Shown here: positions 39,064 to 47,164 of the stretch, piece by piece
How the letters are laid out: every line of letters begins with the position of its first letter
Numbering within the stretch: the first letter of the stretch is position 1
NCBI RefSeq assembly: GCF_000196255.1
Contig: NC_006370.1
Coordinates: 1,146,187-1,210,186, forward strand
DNA length: 64,000 nucleotides
Reading direction: 5' to 3'
DNA from: Photobacterium profundum SS9
Lineage (GTDB): Bacteria; Pseudomonadota; Gammaproteobacteria; Enterobacterales; Vibrionaceae
The notes under the pieces: model-generated
Seen by the model: the letters and a program-made list of their open reading frames with translations, nothing else
What the model was told of the DNA's origin: nothing
Databases searched by the model: none
Position numbers and translations under genes: made by a program

Positions 39064-40224
39064 CTAACGGTTTCCACTTAATGCAGACTTCGCCACTTTA
39101 TTCAGCTTGTTTAGCATGGCTTCAAACACCCAACGAATGAATCTTTCTGTGAACTTTATTGTAGTATTAATACCTTTACCCGCAAACACCAGCATATGCC
39201 CTAATAAACCCTTTACCTGTTCGGCAAGTGCCACAGAAATATGACTAATCGCGGTAAGCGATCTTGCTACAGTATCGTAAACGGAACCTATACTGGCACC
39301 TCCGGCCTGAAGCATACTTATTGTTGCAGCATAGCCACCATCAACTAACACGGTCATTAGGGCGGCGCCAATTTTATCGGCCCATGCAGCCGAACCACTC
39401 GCTTGAACACGGTTTTGGTAATTAAGCACTACCCTTTGGCGAATATTAGCTACAACATGGCTATTAACCATATCCCAGCTGCTACGGTTAGCGGTATTTA
39501 TATACCCAGGCCCTGATTCCATAAAGTGTGCACTTGATTTTAACCCTTGCTCTCGGTCTAATAAATATTCCTGACCATTATAAGGCGCATGAAAAAATGG
39601 CCATACTGGCACTTTCGCCACCGGATCTGCACCGTGTACACAACGAAATATTTTATCTACTCGCGCAGTGGTATTCACAGCGTGCCCTCTTAGGCCAACC
39701 CGTGGCGCACCAAAGGTGTATAAATAAACTCTTCCTTTAAATTCAGGTGAATATTTTATCCAATCGGCAACCAGAGATACCACACCACCGCCTAAACTAT
39801 GACCAACACAATGAATGATACCATTTTGACTACCCGCCCCAGACTGCCTTAAATAACGCGTTAAAGCGGGCTTCATCGATACAAAAGTACGTTGAAAACC
39901 GGCATGTACTTGGCTACCAGTATCACTTCCAACAGAATGACATGTAATATCCGTTAAGCCATCTGCGACACTTTGTGTTCCGCGGATCGCAATCACATGG
40001 TCATTTTTATGCGTTAGGCTTTTACCTTTACCGAGTAGGGCAAAACCTGTTTCAGGGCGCCAGAAATACCCCCCCGACGTACCTTTAATGACATTTTTAT
40101 GATCGAAGCTGAAGTGTTTTTTAGTTTCAGGATCCATTTTCATCGCCGCCATATTCTTTAAATCTTTGGTGGCATAAGCTGAGAGAGCCAGATCGGCAGC
40201 AACGCGTGGTGAAATTGCGGCCAT
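39064..40224 (-). CDS. Class-3 lipase, candidate antibacterial effector
   Basis: 386 aa alpha/beta hydrolase of the fungal-type lipase (class 3) family. Oxyanion segment IAIRGTQS (78-85), nucleophile elbow GHSLGG (141-146, Ser143), likely catalytic Asp200 in HGADPVAKVP and a His in the following FFHAPYNG. The C-terminal third (about 275-386) is Ala/Gly-rich and amphipathic, possibly membrane-active. There is no signal peptide. It starts 2 nt after the stop of an exported DUF6795-like protein, a layout like type VI secretion lipase (Tle) effectors and their immunity proteins. No VgrG, PAAR or other secretion gene is in the window, so the effector role is inference. Confidence 0.75.
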   Translation of the reverse strand: MAAISPRVAADLALSAYATKDLKNMAAMKMDPETKKHFSFDHKNVIKGTSGGYFWRPETGFALLGKGKSLTHKNDHVIAIRGTQSVADGLTDITCHSVGSDTGSQVHAGFQRTFVSMKPALTRYLRQSGAGSQNGIIHCVGHSLGGGVVSLVADWIKYSPEFKGRVYLYTFGAPRVGLRGHAVNTTARVDKIFRCVHGADPVAKVPVWPFFHAPYNGQEYLLDREQGLKSSAHFMESGPGYINTANRSSWDMVNSHVVANIRQRVVLNYQNRVQASGSAAWADKIGAALMTVLVDGGYAATISMLQAGGASIGSVYDTVARSLTAISHISVALAEQVKGLLGHMLVFAGKGINTTIKFTERFIRWVFEAMLNKLNKVAKSALSGNR

Positions 40225-40226
40225 AA

Positions 40227-40907
40227 TTATTGTTCTCCGGTATGGGTTAATTCTTCGTACTCGCCTGTCGCACTGTTTTTTACGTGGGTTTCTATCAGCT
40301 TGTCACCTTGCCAAAAACAGGTTGAGCTAATGATCTGCCTACTTCGACCACCTTCATCATAGATATCGAACACGTACGTATAATCAGGATTATCGACATC
40401 ACTCTCTAAATCCACCATTAGACGTGACAATGTGGGAAAGGATTTAACGCCTTTAGATGCACTCCACAATAAATGCACGTCTTCTTTCTCTGGTTCACCC
40501 ACATAAATATTTTGACTAACAGGAAAGTTTTGGCCAAATATATCTCCCGGATATCGAGAACGAATGGTCATTTCATCAAACTCAAACCGACCAGTGTCAT
40601 CGGTGAGCGTGGTGGTAATTTGACCTTTTCCATCTTTATAACCTTGATAAAAAATCGCTCGGGTGATCATCGTTCCGACCACTGGCTTTCCGCCATCGGT
40701 CAGTCGCCCCGCCACTGGGGGGGACATTTCAACATCGTAACGTTTAAACGGCCAAAACATCGCATGAGCCTCCTCGCTGAATACCGCTAAGATCGCACCC
40801 AAAACAATGACTAAGGTTAAGACTAACAAGGTTATTTTTTTCGACATACGGCTGAGTTTTCTGCATAACAAACGAAGGTTCCTTCTCTTAACAACCCAAT
40901 AGAACAC
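40227..40907 (-). CDS. Exported DUF6795-like protein, candidate lipase immunity (copy A)
   Basis: About 226 aa. One N-terminal hydrophobic segment (LLVLTLVIVLGAILAVF) ending SEEAHA, so exported or membrane-anchored. Then MFWPFKRYDVEMSPPVAGRL with GKPVVG and TDDTGRFEF, typical of a beta-sandwich like DUF6795 (recognised from memory). The GTG at 40907 has a perfect GGAGG 8 bases upstream; ATG 40847 would give a more standard signal peptide but has no ribosome site. Its stop is 2 nt from the lipase start, so the two are translationally coupled. Confidence 0.75.
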   Translation of the reverse strand: MFYWVVKRRNLRLLCRKLSRMSKKITLLVLTLVIVLGAILAVFSEEAHAMFWPFKRYDVEMSPPVAGRLTDGGKPVVGTMITRAIFYQGYKDGKGQITTTLTDDTGRFEFDEMTIRSRYPGDIFGQNFPVSQNIYVGEPEKEDVHLLWSASKGVKSFPTLSRLMVDLESDVDNPDYTYVFDIYDEGGRSRQIISSTCFWQGDKLIETHVKNSATGEYEELTHTGEQ

Positions 40908-41030
40908 GCAATATACCTCCAAAAAGGCACTTACAAGAGAAGGAAGAAGTAGAAATGAACAGGGAATGATGCAATTTAGGCTGACTTCTCGCCAGAATGT
41001 AATTCAGGAAAATATTATTTACTGCGATGT

Positions 41031-41144
41031 ACCTTTAATGACACTTGGAGGTCGAATCTGCCCCATTATTTAGTTCAAAACTGACGTGTTTGTAGTGGTG
41101 AAATTAGCCAAATCGGCAGCAACGCGTGGTGAAATTGCGGCCAT
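41031..41144 (-). pseudogene. Decayed 5' stub of the lipase gene (1)
   Basis: Directly after copy B, with the same 2-nt gap as at the intact lipase. It keeps the first 13 codons MAAISPRVAADLA, then skips to sequence like codons 37-50 of the lipase (AAACAC...TCAG...GTCATTAAAGGTAC), with frame loss and a stop. It shows that a full lipase once followed copy B. Confidence 0.85.
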
Positions 41145-41146
41145 AA

Positions 41147-41827
41147 TTATTGTTCCTCGGTATGGGTTAATTCTTCGTACTCGCCTGTCGCACTGTTTTT
41201 TACGCGTGTTAGTATCATCTTGTCACCTTGCCAAAAATAGGTTGAATCGACTACCTGAAAGCTTCTACCACCGTCATCAGAAGTATCAATCTCATACAGG
41301 TAATCAGGATTATCGAGATCACTCTCTAGATCCGCCATTAGCCGCGATAATGTAGGAAGGGATTTAACGCCTTTAGATGCAGCCCACAATAAATGCACGT
41401 CTCCTTTCTCTGGTTCACCCACATAAATGTTTTGACTAACAGGAAAGTTTTGACCAAATATATCTCCCGGATATCGAGAACGAATGGTCATTTCATCAAA
41501 CTCAAACCGACCAGTGTCATCTGTGAACGTGGTGGTAATTTGACCTTTTCCATCTTTATAACCTTGATAAAAAATCGCTCGGGTGATCATTACTCCTACC
41601 ACTGGCTTTCCGCCATCGGTCAGTCGCCCCGCCACAGGGGGGGACATTTCAACATCGTAACGTTTAAACGGCCAAAACATCGCATGAGCCTCCTCGCTGA
41701 ATACCGCTAAGATCGCACCGAAAACAATGACTAAGGTTAAAACTAACAAGGTTATTTTTTTCGACATACGGCTGAGTTTTCTGCATAACAAACGAAGGTT
41801 CCTTCTCTTAACAACCCAATAGAACAC
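41147..41827 (-). CDS. Exported DUF6795-like protein, candidate lipase immunity (copy B)
   Basis: Tandem paralogue of the 40227-40907 gene, with a 920-bp repeat period. The first 150 or so residues differ at only a handful of positions; the last 50 differ much more (NPDYLYEIDTSDDGGRSFQVV against NPDYTYVFDIYDEGGRSRQII), then become identical again in SATGEYEELTHT. The leader with GGAGG and GTG is the same. No intact lipase follows it, only a stub, so it is an orphan immunity-like gene. Confidence 0.75.
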   Translation of the reverse strand: MFYWVVKRRNLRLLCRKLSRMSKKITLLVLTLVIVFGAILAVFSEEAHAMFWPFKRYDVEMSPPVAGRLTDGGKPVVGVMITRAIFYQGYKDGKGQITTTFTDDTGRFEFDEMTIRSRYPGDIFGQNFPVSQNIYVGEPEKGDVHLLWAASKGVKSLPTLSRLMADLESDLDNPDYLYEIDTSDDGGRSFQVVDSTYFWQGDKMILTRVKNSATGEYEELTHTEEQ

Positions 41828-41950
41828 GCAATATACCTCCAAAAAGGCACTTACAAGAGAAGGGATAAGTAGAAATGAACAGGGAAATGATGCAATTTAG
41901 GCGGACTTCTCGCCAGAATGTAATTCAGGAAAATATTATTTACTGCAACG

Positions 41951-42051
41951 TACCTTTAATGGCACTTGGAGGTCGAAGCTTAGATCAAAACTGACGTGTT
42001 TGTGGCGGCATTAGCCAGATCGGCAGCAACGCGTGGTGAAATTGCGGCCAT
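41951..42051 (-). pseudogene. Decayed 5' stub of the lipase gene (2)
   Basis: Second copy of the lipase stub, again MAAISPRVAADLA followed by a jump (AAACACGTCAGTTTTGA) and a premature stop. The flanking 110 bases upstream of copy B match those upstream of copy A almost exactly, so the stub is part of the duplicated unit. Confidence 0.85.
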
Positions 42052-42053
42052 AA

Positions 42054-42083
42054 TTATTGTTCTCCGGTATGGATTAACTCTGG
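42054..42083 (-). pseudogene. 3' tail of a third DUF6795-like gene
   Basis: Reads PELIHTGEQ then TAA, the C-terminus of the immunity-like proteins (ELTHTGEQ), placed 2 nt before stub 2 as in the other units. The rest of the gene is gone. Confidence 0.75.
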
Positions 42084-42192
42084 AGTAATAGAATAAGTGT
42101 AACAAACTAAAATTTGACTATTGTAAAGCAGGGGTATGGATACTGGGGCTGGATGTTTTTCGGCTGAACTGCATATCTGACGTAGATGCTGA

Positions 42193-42229
42193 CACTCTGA
42201 ATCCTGAATTTTTAGGTGACTTGGGTATA
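42193..42229 (+). repeat. 3' fragment of the 266-bp element
   Basis: CACTCTGAATCCTG...GGTGACTTGGGTATA resembles the right end of the 32793-33058 element. Marks the right edge of the accessory lipase region, as the 38905 fragment marks the left. Confidence 0.65.
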
Positions 42230-42284
42230 TATTAATTAATCATGGTCGCAGATTAACAAAGTTGGCATAATGCTCAATCTTATA

Positions 42285-42300
42285 CTGTATAGATAACCAT
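42285..42300 (+). promoter_or_regulatory. LexA-like site before yoaA
   Basis: CTGTATAGATAACCAT has a perfect left half of the SOS box (TACTGTATA with the two upstream bases) and a poor right half (CAT for CAG). It lies at the start of yoaA, a damage-linked helicase gene. Could equally be a promoter -10 region. Confidence 0.3.
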
Positions 42301-42302
42301 GA

Positions 42303-44246
42303 ATGATAAAATCTTTTTTTGCCGCCAAAGGCGCCCTAGATAAAGCGATTCCGGGCTTTCAGGCACGACAACCTCAGATTGATATGGCACAAGCTGTAGA
42401 CGATGCTATCTGTAATAAAACACAGTTAGTGGTAGAAGCGGGTACGGGGACGGGAAAAACATTTGCTTATCTTGTTCCTGCTTTAGCGCGTGGCAAAAAA
42501 ACGATTATCAGTACAGGCTCTAAAAATTTACAAGAGCAATTATTTCACCGTGATTTACCTTTAATGATGCGTTCATTAGGCTTTACGGGGCGTGTGTCGT
42601 TGCTAAAAGGGCGTTCGAACTATTTATGTTTAGATCGTCTCAGTCGTCAAATGACAGAAAGCCATGGAGTACATGCCGATCCCACGCTGCTTAGCCAGTT
42701 AATCAAAGTGCGTAGTTGGTCTTCTGCGACAAAAAGCGGTGATTTGGGTGAATGTGATAGTGTGGCAGAAGATAGCCCTGTTATTCCAATGATCACCTCT
42801 ACTAACGACAATTGTTTGGGGCGTGATTGTCCGTCTTTTGATGATTGTTTTGTTGTACGAGCTCGTCGTAAAGCGATGGAGTCTGATGTGGTGGTGGTAA
42901 ACCATCATTTATTTTTGGCCGATCTCGCGATAAAAGAAACCGGTTTTGGTGAGCTAATTCCCGAGGCTGAAGTTTTTATTTTCGATGAAGCCCATCAAAT
43001 GCCTGATATCGCGAGCCAATATTTTGGTCAGAGCTTATCGAGTCGCCAACTTCAAGAATTAGCCAAAGACGTTGAAATTGCTTACCGTACTGAAGCAAAA
43101 GATATGCGGCAGCTACAAAAGACGGCTGATAGATTAACGCAAGCAGCCTTTGATTTGCGGATTGTGTTAGGTGAGCCCGGTTTTCGAGGAAACTGGCGTG
43201 ATGCGATGAAAGCCCCTGCAGTACAACGTGAATTAACCCGTCTAAACGATGCGTTAGATCTCACCTACGATGTCTTAAAATTAGCCCTAGGGCGTAGCCA
43301 ATTATTAGATGCGGCATTTGAACGTGCCACATTATTAAAAGCGCGCCTTAATCGTTTATGTGATACCTCGATTCCAGGCTATTCTTATTGGTTTGAATGC
43401 ACGCCGCGTCATTTTACTTTGCACATTACCCCGTTATCAGTAGCTGAAAAATTCAGAGAACAAATGGCGCTTCAAAAAGGGGCATGGATTTTTACATCGG
43501 CAACACTTGCCGTTGATGATGATTTCAGTCATTTTAGCCATCGCTTGGGGCTTGAACCTAAACAGCAGTTCTCGTTAGAAAGCCCGTTTGATTATCAACA
43601 ACAAGCGTTGTTGTGTGTGCCCCGGTTCTTACCCGAACCAAATAGCTTTGGCACCGCAGATAGTCTGGTGGAGATGCTTACGCCACTGATTGAAGCCAAT
43701 AATGGGCGTTGTTTCTTTTTATGTACTTCTCATCAAATGGTGCGAGACTTAGCAGAAGGCTTTCGTGCGAAGTTAGATTTACCTGTTTTAGTACAGGGGG
43801 AGACAACGAAGCAAAAGCTTTTAGCAGAATATTTAGAACGGGGTAATGCACTTTTAGTGGCGACAGGTGCCTTTTGGGAAGGCATTGATGTTAGAGGGCA
43901 GGCGCTTAGCTGTGTTATTATCGATAAATTGCCTTTTACAGCACCGGATGATCCGTTGCTAAAAGCACGTATTGAAGATTGCCGCTTACGTGGTGGTGAT
44001 CCTTTTTCACAAGTACAAGTACCTGATGCTGTTATTACCCTAAAGCAGGGTGTGGGTCGTTTGATCCGCGATAAGCAGGATAAAGGTGTGCTCGTTATTT
44101 GTGATAATCGCTTGGTCACGCGTCCTTATGGCGCTGTCTTTTTAAGAAGCCTACCACAGATACCACGTACGCGTGATATCAGTCGTGTTGGGCAGTTTCT
44201 GTCGGAAGTTAACGGTGTTGATACGCCGGTAACTGATGACCACTAG
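42303..44246 (+). CDS. yoaA: DinG-family ATP-dependent helicase YoaA
   Basis: XPD-like 5'-3' DNA helicase with an iron-sulfur cluster, linked to DNA damage tolerance in E. coli. Walker A EAGTGTGKT at residues 45-53, four-cysteine cluster region (YLCLDRL, DLGECDS, NDNCLGRDCPSFDDC), Walker B FDEAHQ, and C-terminal GVGRLIRDKQDKGVL helicase motif. 647 aa. Followed 15 bp later by tsaB, as in E. coli. Confidence 0.95.
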   Translation: MIKSFFAAKGALDKAIPGFQARQPQIDMAQAVDDAICNKTQLVVEAGTGTGKTFAYLVPALARGKKTIISTGSKNLQEQLFHRDLPLMMRSLGFTGRVSLLKGRSNYLCLDRLSRQMTESHGVHADPTLLSQLIKVRSWSSATKSGDLGECDSVAEDSPVIPMITSTNDNCLGRDCPSFDDCFVVRARRKAMESDVVVVNHHLFLADLAIKETGFGELIPEAEVFIFDEAHQMPDIASQYFGQSLSSRQLQELAKDVEIAYRTEAKDMRQLQKTADRLTQAAFDLRIVLGEPGFRGNWRDAMKAPAVQRELTRLNDALDLTYDVLKLALGRSQLLDAAFERATLLKARLNRLCDTSIPGYSYWFECTPRHFTLHITPLSVAEKFREQMALQKGAWIFTSATLAVDDDFSHFSHRLGLEPKQQFSLESPFDYQQQALLCVPRFLPEPNSFGTADSLVEMLTPLIEANNGRCFFLCTSHQMVRDLAEGFRAKLDLPVLVQGETTKQKLLAEYLERGNALLVATGAFWEGIDVRGQALSCVIIDKLPFTAPDDPLLKARIEDCRLRGGDPFSQVQVPDAVITLKQGVGRLIRDKQDKGVLVICDNRLVTRPYGAVFLRSLPQIPRTRDISRVGQFLSEVNGVDTPVTDDH

Positions 44247-44261
44247 CATTCAGAGGCTTGA

Positions 44262-44972
44262 ATGAGCACCAAAATACTTGCAGTTGATACATCAACTGAA
44301 AACTGTTCTGTAGCCCTTATGATGGGTGATGAAATTATCTCACGTTGTGAATATGCACCACGTGAACATACAACTAAAATATTACCTATGGTCGATACTG
44401 TTCTGGCTGAAGGTGGCGTGAAGTTGACTCAACTTGATGCGTTAGCCTTTGGTCGAGGCCCAGGAAGTTTCACTGGCGTTCGTATTGGTATTGGTATTGC
44501 TCAAGGTTTAGCATTTGGTGCTGATTTACCTATGGTGGGTATTTCAACATTGATGACAATGGCACAAGGCACGTATCGTACACATCAATCAGAGCAAGTG
44601 TTAACGGCTATCGATGCCCGCATGGGTGAGATTTACTGGGGACAATACCGACGTCAAATCGACGGTGATTGGTTGCTACAGGGTAAAGAGCGAGTTCTTG
44701 CTCCTGATGCTCTAGTACAAGAGCAGAATGCAAATCAAACCGATTCAGGTATCTGGTTAACGGCAGGTACAGGTTGGGAAAGCTATGCTGAATTGCGTAG
44801 TCAGCTGAATCTTAATGCTCAAAAGGGCGAGATTCTTTATCCTGACTCACAAGATATGGTTGTGCTGGCTAAATATACATTAGCACGCGGTGAAGCGGTT
44901 TCTGCTGAAGACGCTAGCCCTGTATATGTACGTGATACCGTTACTTGGAAAAAGCTACCAGGTCGCGAATAA
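44262..44972 (+). CDS. tsaB: tRNA threonylcarbamoyladenosine biosynthesis protein TsaB
   Basis: Partner of TsaD/TsaE in making t6A37 of ANN-decoding tRNAs. 236 aa ASKHA fold with [15 protein letters not shown] at the N-terminus, [12 protein letters not shown], and [15 protein letters not shown]. Ribosome site is weak. An AAGAAACGA...TCGTTTCTT inverted repeat at 45011-45075 follows, which may terminate it. Confidence 0.96.
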   Translation: MSTKILAVDTSTENCSVALMMGDEIISRCEYAPREHTTKILPMVDTVLAEGGVKLTQLDALAFGRGPGSFTGVRIGIGIAQGLAFGADLPMVGISTLMTMAQGTYRTHQSEQVLTAIDARMGEIYWGQYRRQIDGDWLLQGKERVLAPDALVQEQNANQTDSGIWLTAGTGWESYAELRSQLNLNAQKGEILYPDSQDMVVLAKYTLARGEAVSAEDASPVYVRDTVTWKKLPGRE

Positions 44973-45095
44973 CACGTCTTTTGGTAGCTGGCGATATACG
45001 AAATAACAATAAGAAACGAACATTAACAAGCAATCAGTAGCACTGGTTAAATTATACATGTTAGCGCTCGTTTCTTTGTTTATCGGAGGCGTATT

Positions 45096-45377
45096 ATGGT
45101 GTCAATTACTCGTTTACCACCTTCCATTCATCCACAACAAAAACCTCAGGCTTCAAAGCCTGCTGCAGTGGTGAATAATACACAATCTGCTGTTATTGCT
45201 AGTGGCGTTTCAAAGCTAGCTACAAGCCCTGATGTTATTCTTAATGCACGTGCCAATATTCAATATGATCAACCTGAAGGCATAAATCGAGAAGCGCTGG
45301 ATTCATACCTCGGTGTGATGCATCAAAATAAGAGAGATGAATTATCAAATCTTGTTGGTGTCGATCTTTATGCGTAG
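45096..45377 (+). CDS. Small protein of unknown function
   Basis: 93 aa, no signal peptide and no transmembrane segment. The first 40 residues are Pro/Ala/Ser-rich and likely disordered; the rest (NREALDSYLGVMHQNKRDELSNLVGVDLYA) looks like a short helical tail. A strong GGAGG before ATG 45096 supports it as real. I do not recognise a family. Confidence 0.7.
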   Translation: MVSITRLPPSIHPQQKPQASKPAAVVNNTQSAVIASGVSKLATSPDVILNARANIQYDQPEGINREALDSYLGVMHQNKRDELSNLVGVDLYA

Positions 45378-45523
45378 TTATATCGACTCAAAGTCTATTC
45401 ACTATACAATGCAAACCGTTTATACCTCTCGGCGATTTCCTATCGTTTTACTTACTATAAACTCTCTGTTTACTGATGTTGTTAGTTGTTGAGCGTATAT
45501 TGAACGTTATGACGGAGAACCCA

Positions 45524-46078
45524 ATGTTTAGAAAGCTATTTCTTGGGCTGTTTATCTTCTTTGTGGTAGGCTGCGCCAGCATACCAGATAGCCTGAAAAC
45601 TCAGACTGAAACCCCAATAACTGACTTTGCGACGATCGTTGACGATCCCGCATCTGTACAGCATAAAGAGGTACGTCTTGGCGGAATTATTGCCTCGATT
45701 ACCAATGAAAAGCATCGGACACGCATTGAAATGGCAAGCTTGCCTTTAACCTCTGATGGTCGTCCAAAATTGGATGAGAAGCCACAAGGTCGATTCGTTG
45801 CTTATGTTGATGGGCTTCTTGAACCATTAGAATATACCCAAGGGCGTTTATTAACGGTTGTCGGTACGCTAGATGGCAATGAGAAAGGTAAGGTTGGGGA
45901 ATTTGAATATACATTTCCCGTAGTGACGGTTTCTGGTTCTCAAATCTGGCAGATTAAACAAGAAATACGCATTGATAATTTCGATGCGTATCATAGTTGT
46001 ATAGGTACTCGCTGTTCGTTTATGAATTATGGTTTTGGTTCGACACGAGGTGAAGTAAAGCAACGTGTAACTAAGTAA
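45524..46078 (+). CDS. slp: Slp-family outer-membrane lipoprotein
   Basis: 184 aa. The lipoprotein signal peptide ends with lipobox VVGC (near residue 16), and the mature part carries the Slp fold segments HKEVRLGGIIASI, GRFVAYVDGLLEPLEYTQGRLLTVVGTL. Slp proteins sit at the outer membrane; some are starvation- or acid-induced. I use ATG 45524, with GGAG 7 bases upstream, instead of the longer frame. Confidence 0.88.
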   Translation: MFRKLFLGLFIFFVVGCASIPDSLKTQTETPITDFATIVDDPASVQHKEVRLGGIIASITNEKHRTRIEMASLPLTSDGRPKLDEKPQGRFVAYVDGLLEPLEYTQGRLLTVVGTLDGNEKGKVGEFEYTFPVVTVSGSQIWQIKQEIRIDNFDAYHSCIGTRCSFMNYGFGSTRGEVKQRVTK

Positions 46079-46112
46079 CCGGATATCATCAGTCATTAGA
46101 GACTTAAACTTG

Positions 46113-47012
46113 ATGCACAATATTTTTATTCAGCTAGCTGAGAAACAGTTGGCTGGGCTTTGTTCGTTTAAAAACAGCAATAATAGCTTGTCAGTACCGA
46201 TAGAAAAAAATAACGGTACAGAGAAACCAACGTTATTAATGTTGCATGGTTGGCAAGACAATGCAGCCAGTTTTGACGTGTTATTTGCAGATTTGATTAA
46301 ACACTATCATGTTGTGGCGCTTGATTGGCCAGGGCATGGTTTATCTGAACATCGTCATAGCGATAACTATTATCACTTTGTTGATTATATTGATGATTTG
46401 CATCAGGTTGTTGAGCTTCTGTCAGTGCAAAATCTTTATTTGGTTGGGCATTCTTTAGGGGCTATTATTGCGGGTTGTTATGCTGCTGCGTTTCCTGAAA
46501 AAGTGCAAGGTATTGTGTTAATCGAAGGTTTAACACCGCTTTATGAAACAACAGACAATGCCGTTTTACGATTAAAGCAAGGCATTACGAGCCGTCAGCG
46601 TTACCGCCAACGAAATGCTACGCGCCCCAAACGAAAAATGGCGTCCTTTGAAGAGGCGTTGAATTTACGTAGTGTTGTTAACAAGCTATCAAAATCTGAT
46701 CTGTATCCGTTAGTGGAACGAGGAACAGAAACGGATGGCGAATATTGGTATTGGCGTCATGATGAGCGATTGCGGTGTGATTCACTGTATCGAATGGCTG
46801 AAGAGCATGCACAAGCATTAATATCGCAGATTCAATGCCCAGCTTTATCAATTGTTGGTCATAGTGGTTTTCAACAATTACAACGAAAAATCCCAGAAAG
46901 AACTTGGTTTCAGCAGCTTAAGCAGGTGAAAGTGACGGGTGGTCATCATTGTCATATCGACAGCCCAAATGACGTGTACCGTCATATTTTGACCTTTACG
47001 CAAGGTTTTTGA
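46113..47012 (+). CDS. Alpha/beta hydrolase
   Basis: 299 aa. Oxyanion segment LMLHGWQDN, nucleophile elbow GHSLG at 112-116 (Ser114), C-terminal catalytic His in GGHHCHIDSP. Related to the BioH/YbfF class of small esterases, but the substrate is unknown. ATG 46113 chosen over the upstream TTG. It lies between slp and fadD and reads the same way. Confidence 0.87.
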   Translation: MHNIFIQLAEKQLAGLCSFKNSNNSLSVPIEKNNGTEKPTLLMLHGWQDNAASFDVLFADLIKHYHVVALDWPGHGLSEHRHSDNYYHFVDYIDDLHQVVELLSVQNLYLVGHSLGAIIAGCYAAAFPEKVQGIVLIEGLTPLYETTDNAVLRLKQGITSRQRYRQRNATRPKRKMASFEEALNLRSVVNKLSKSDLYPLVERGTETDGEYWYWRHDERLRCDSLYRMAEEHAQALISQIQCPALSIVGHSGFQQLQRKIPERTWFQQLKQVKVTGGHHCHIDSPNDVYRHILTFTQGF

Positions 47013-47033
47013 TGTTGACTTCAAACGTCACAT

Positions 47034-47050
47034 GGCTGGTCTAATCAGTC
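47034..47050 (+). promoter_or_regulatory. Possible FadR operator upstream of fadD
   Basis: GGCTGGTCTAATCAGTC matches the FadR consensus AACTGGTCNGACCAGTT at 11 of 16 fixed positions, including the whole CTGGTC half. It lies 115 bases before fadD. Confidence 0.4.
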
Positions 47051-47164
47051 TATATTAATTAATTATTTGTTGGTTGTGCTGTAATACTGAGCGTAAACAA
47101 TTGTTTAATGTGCTCATACAGCAGAGTTAGTGGCGAAATGCCATAGAAAAGAAGGAGAATATAA

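Noticed and set aside
40908..40922. TTG 40922 (and 41842) as start of the DUF6795-like genes
   Set aside because: It overlaps the GGAGG ribosome site itself; the GTG 15 bases later is placed properly.
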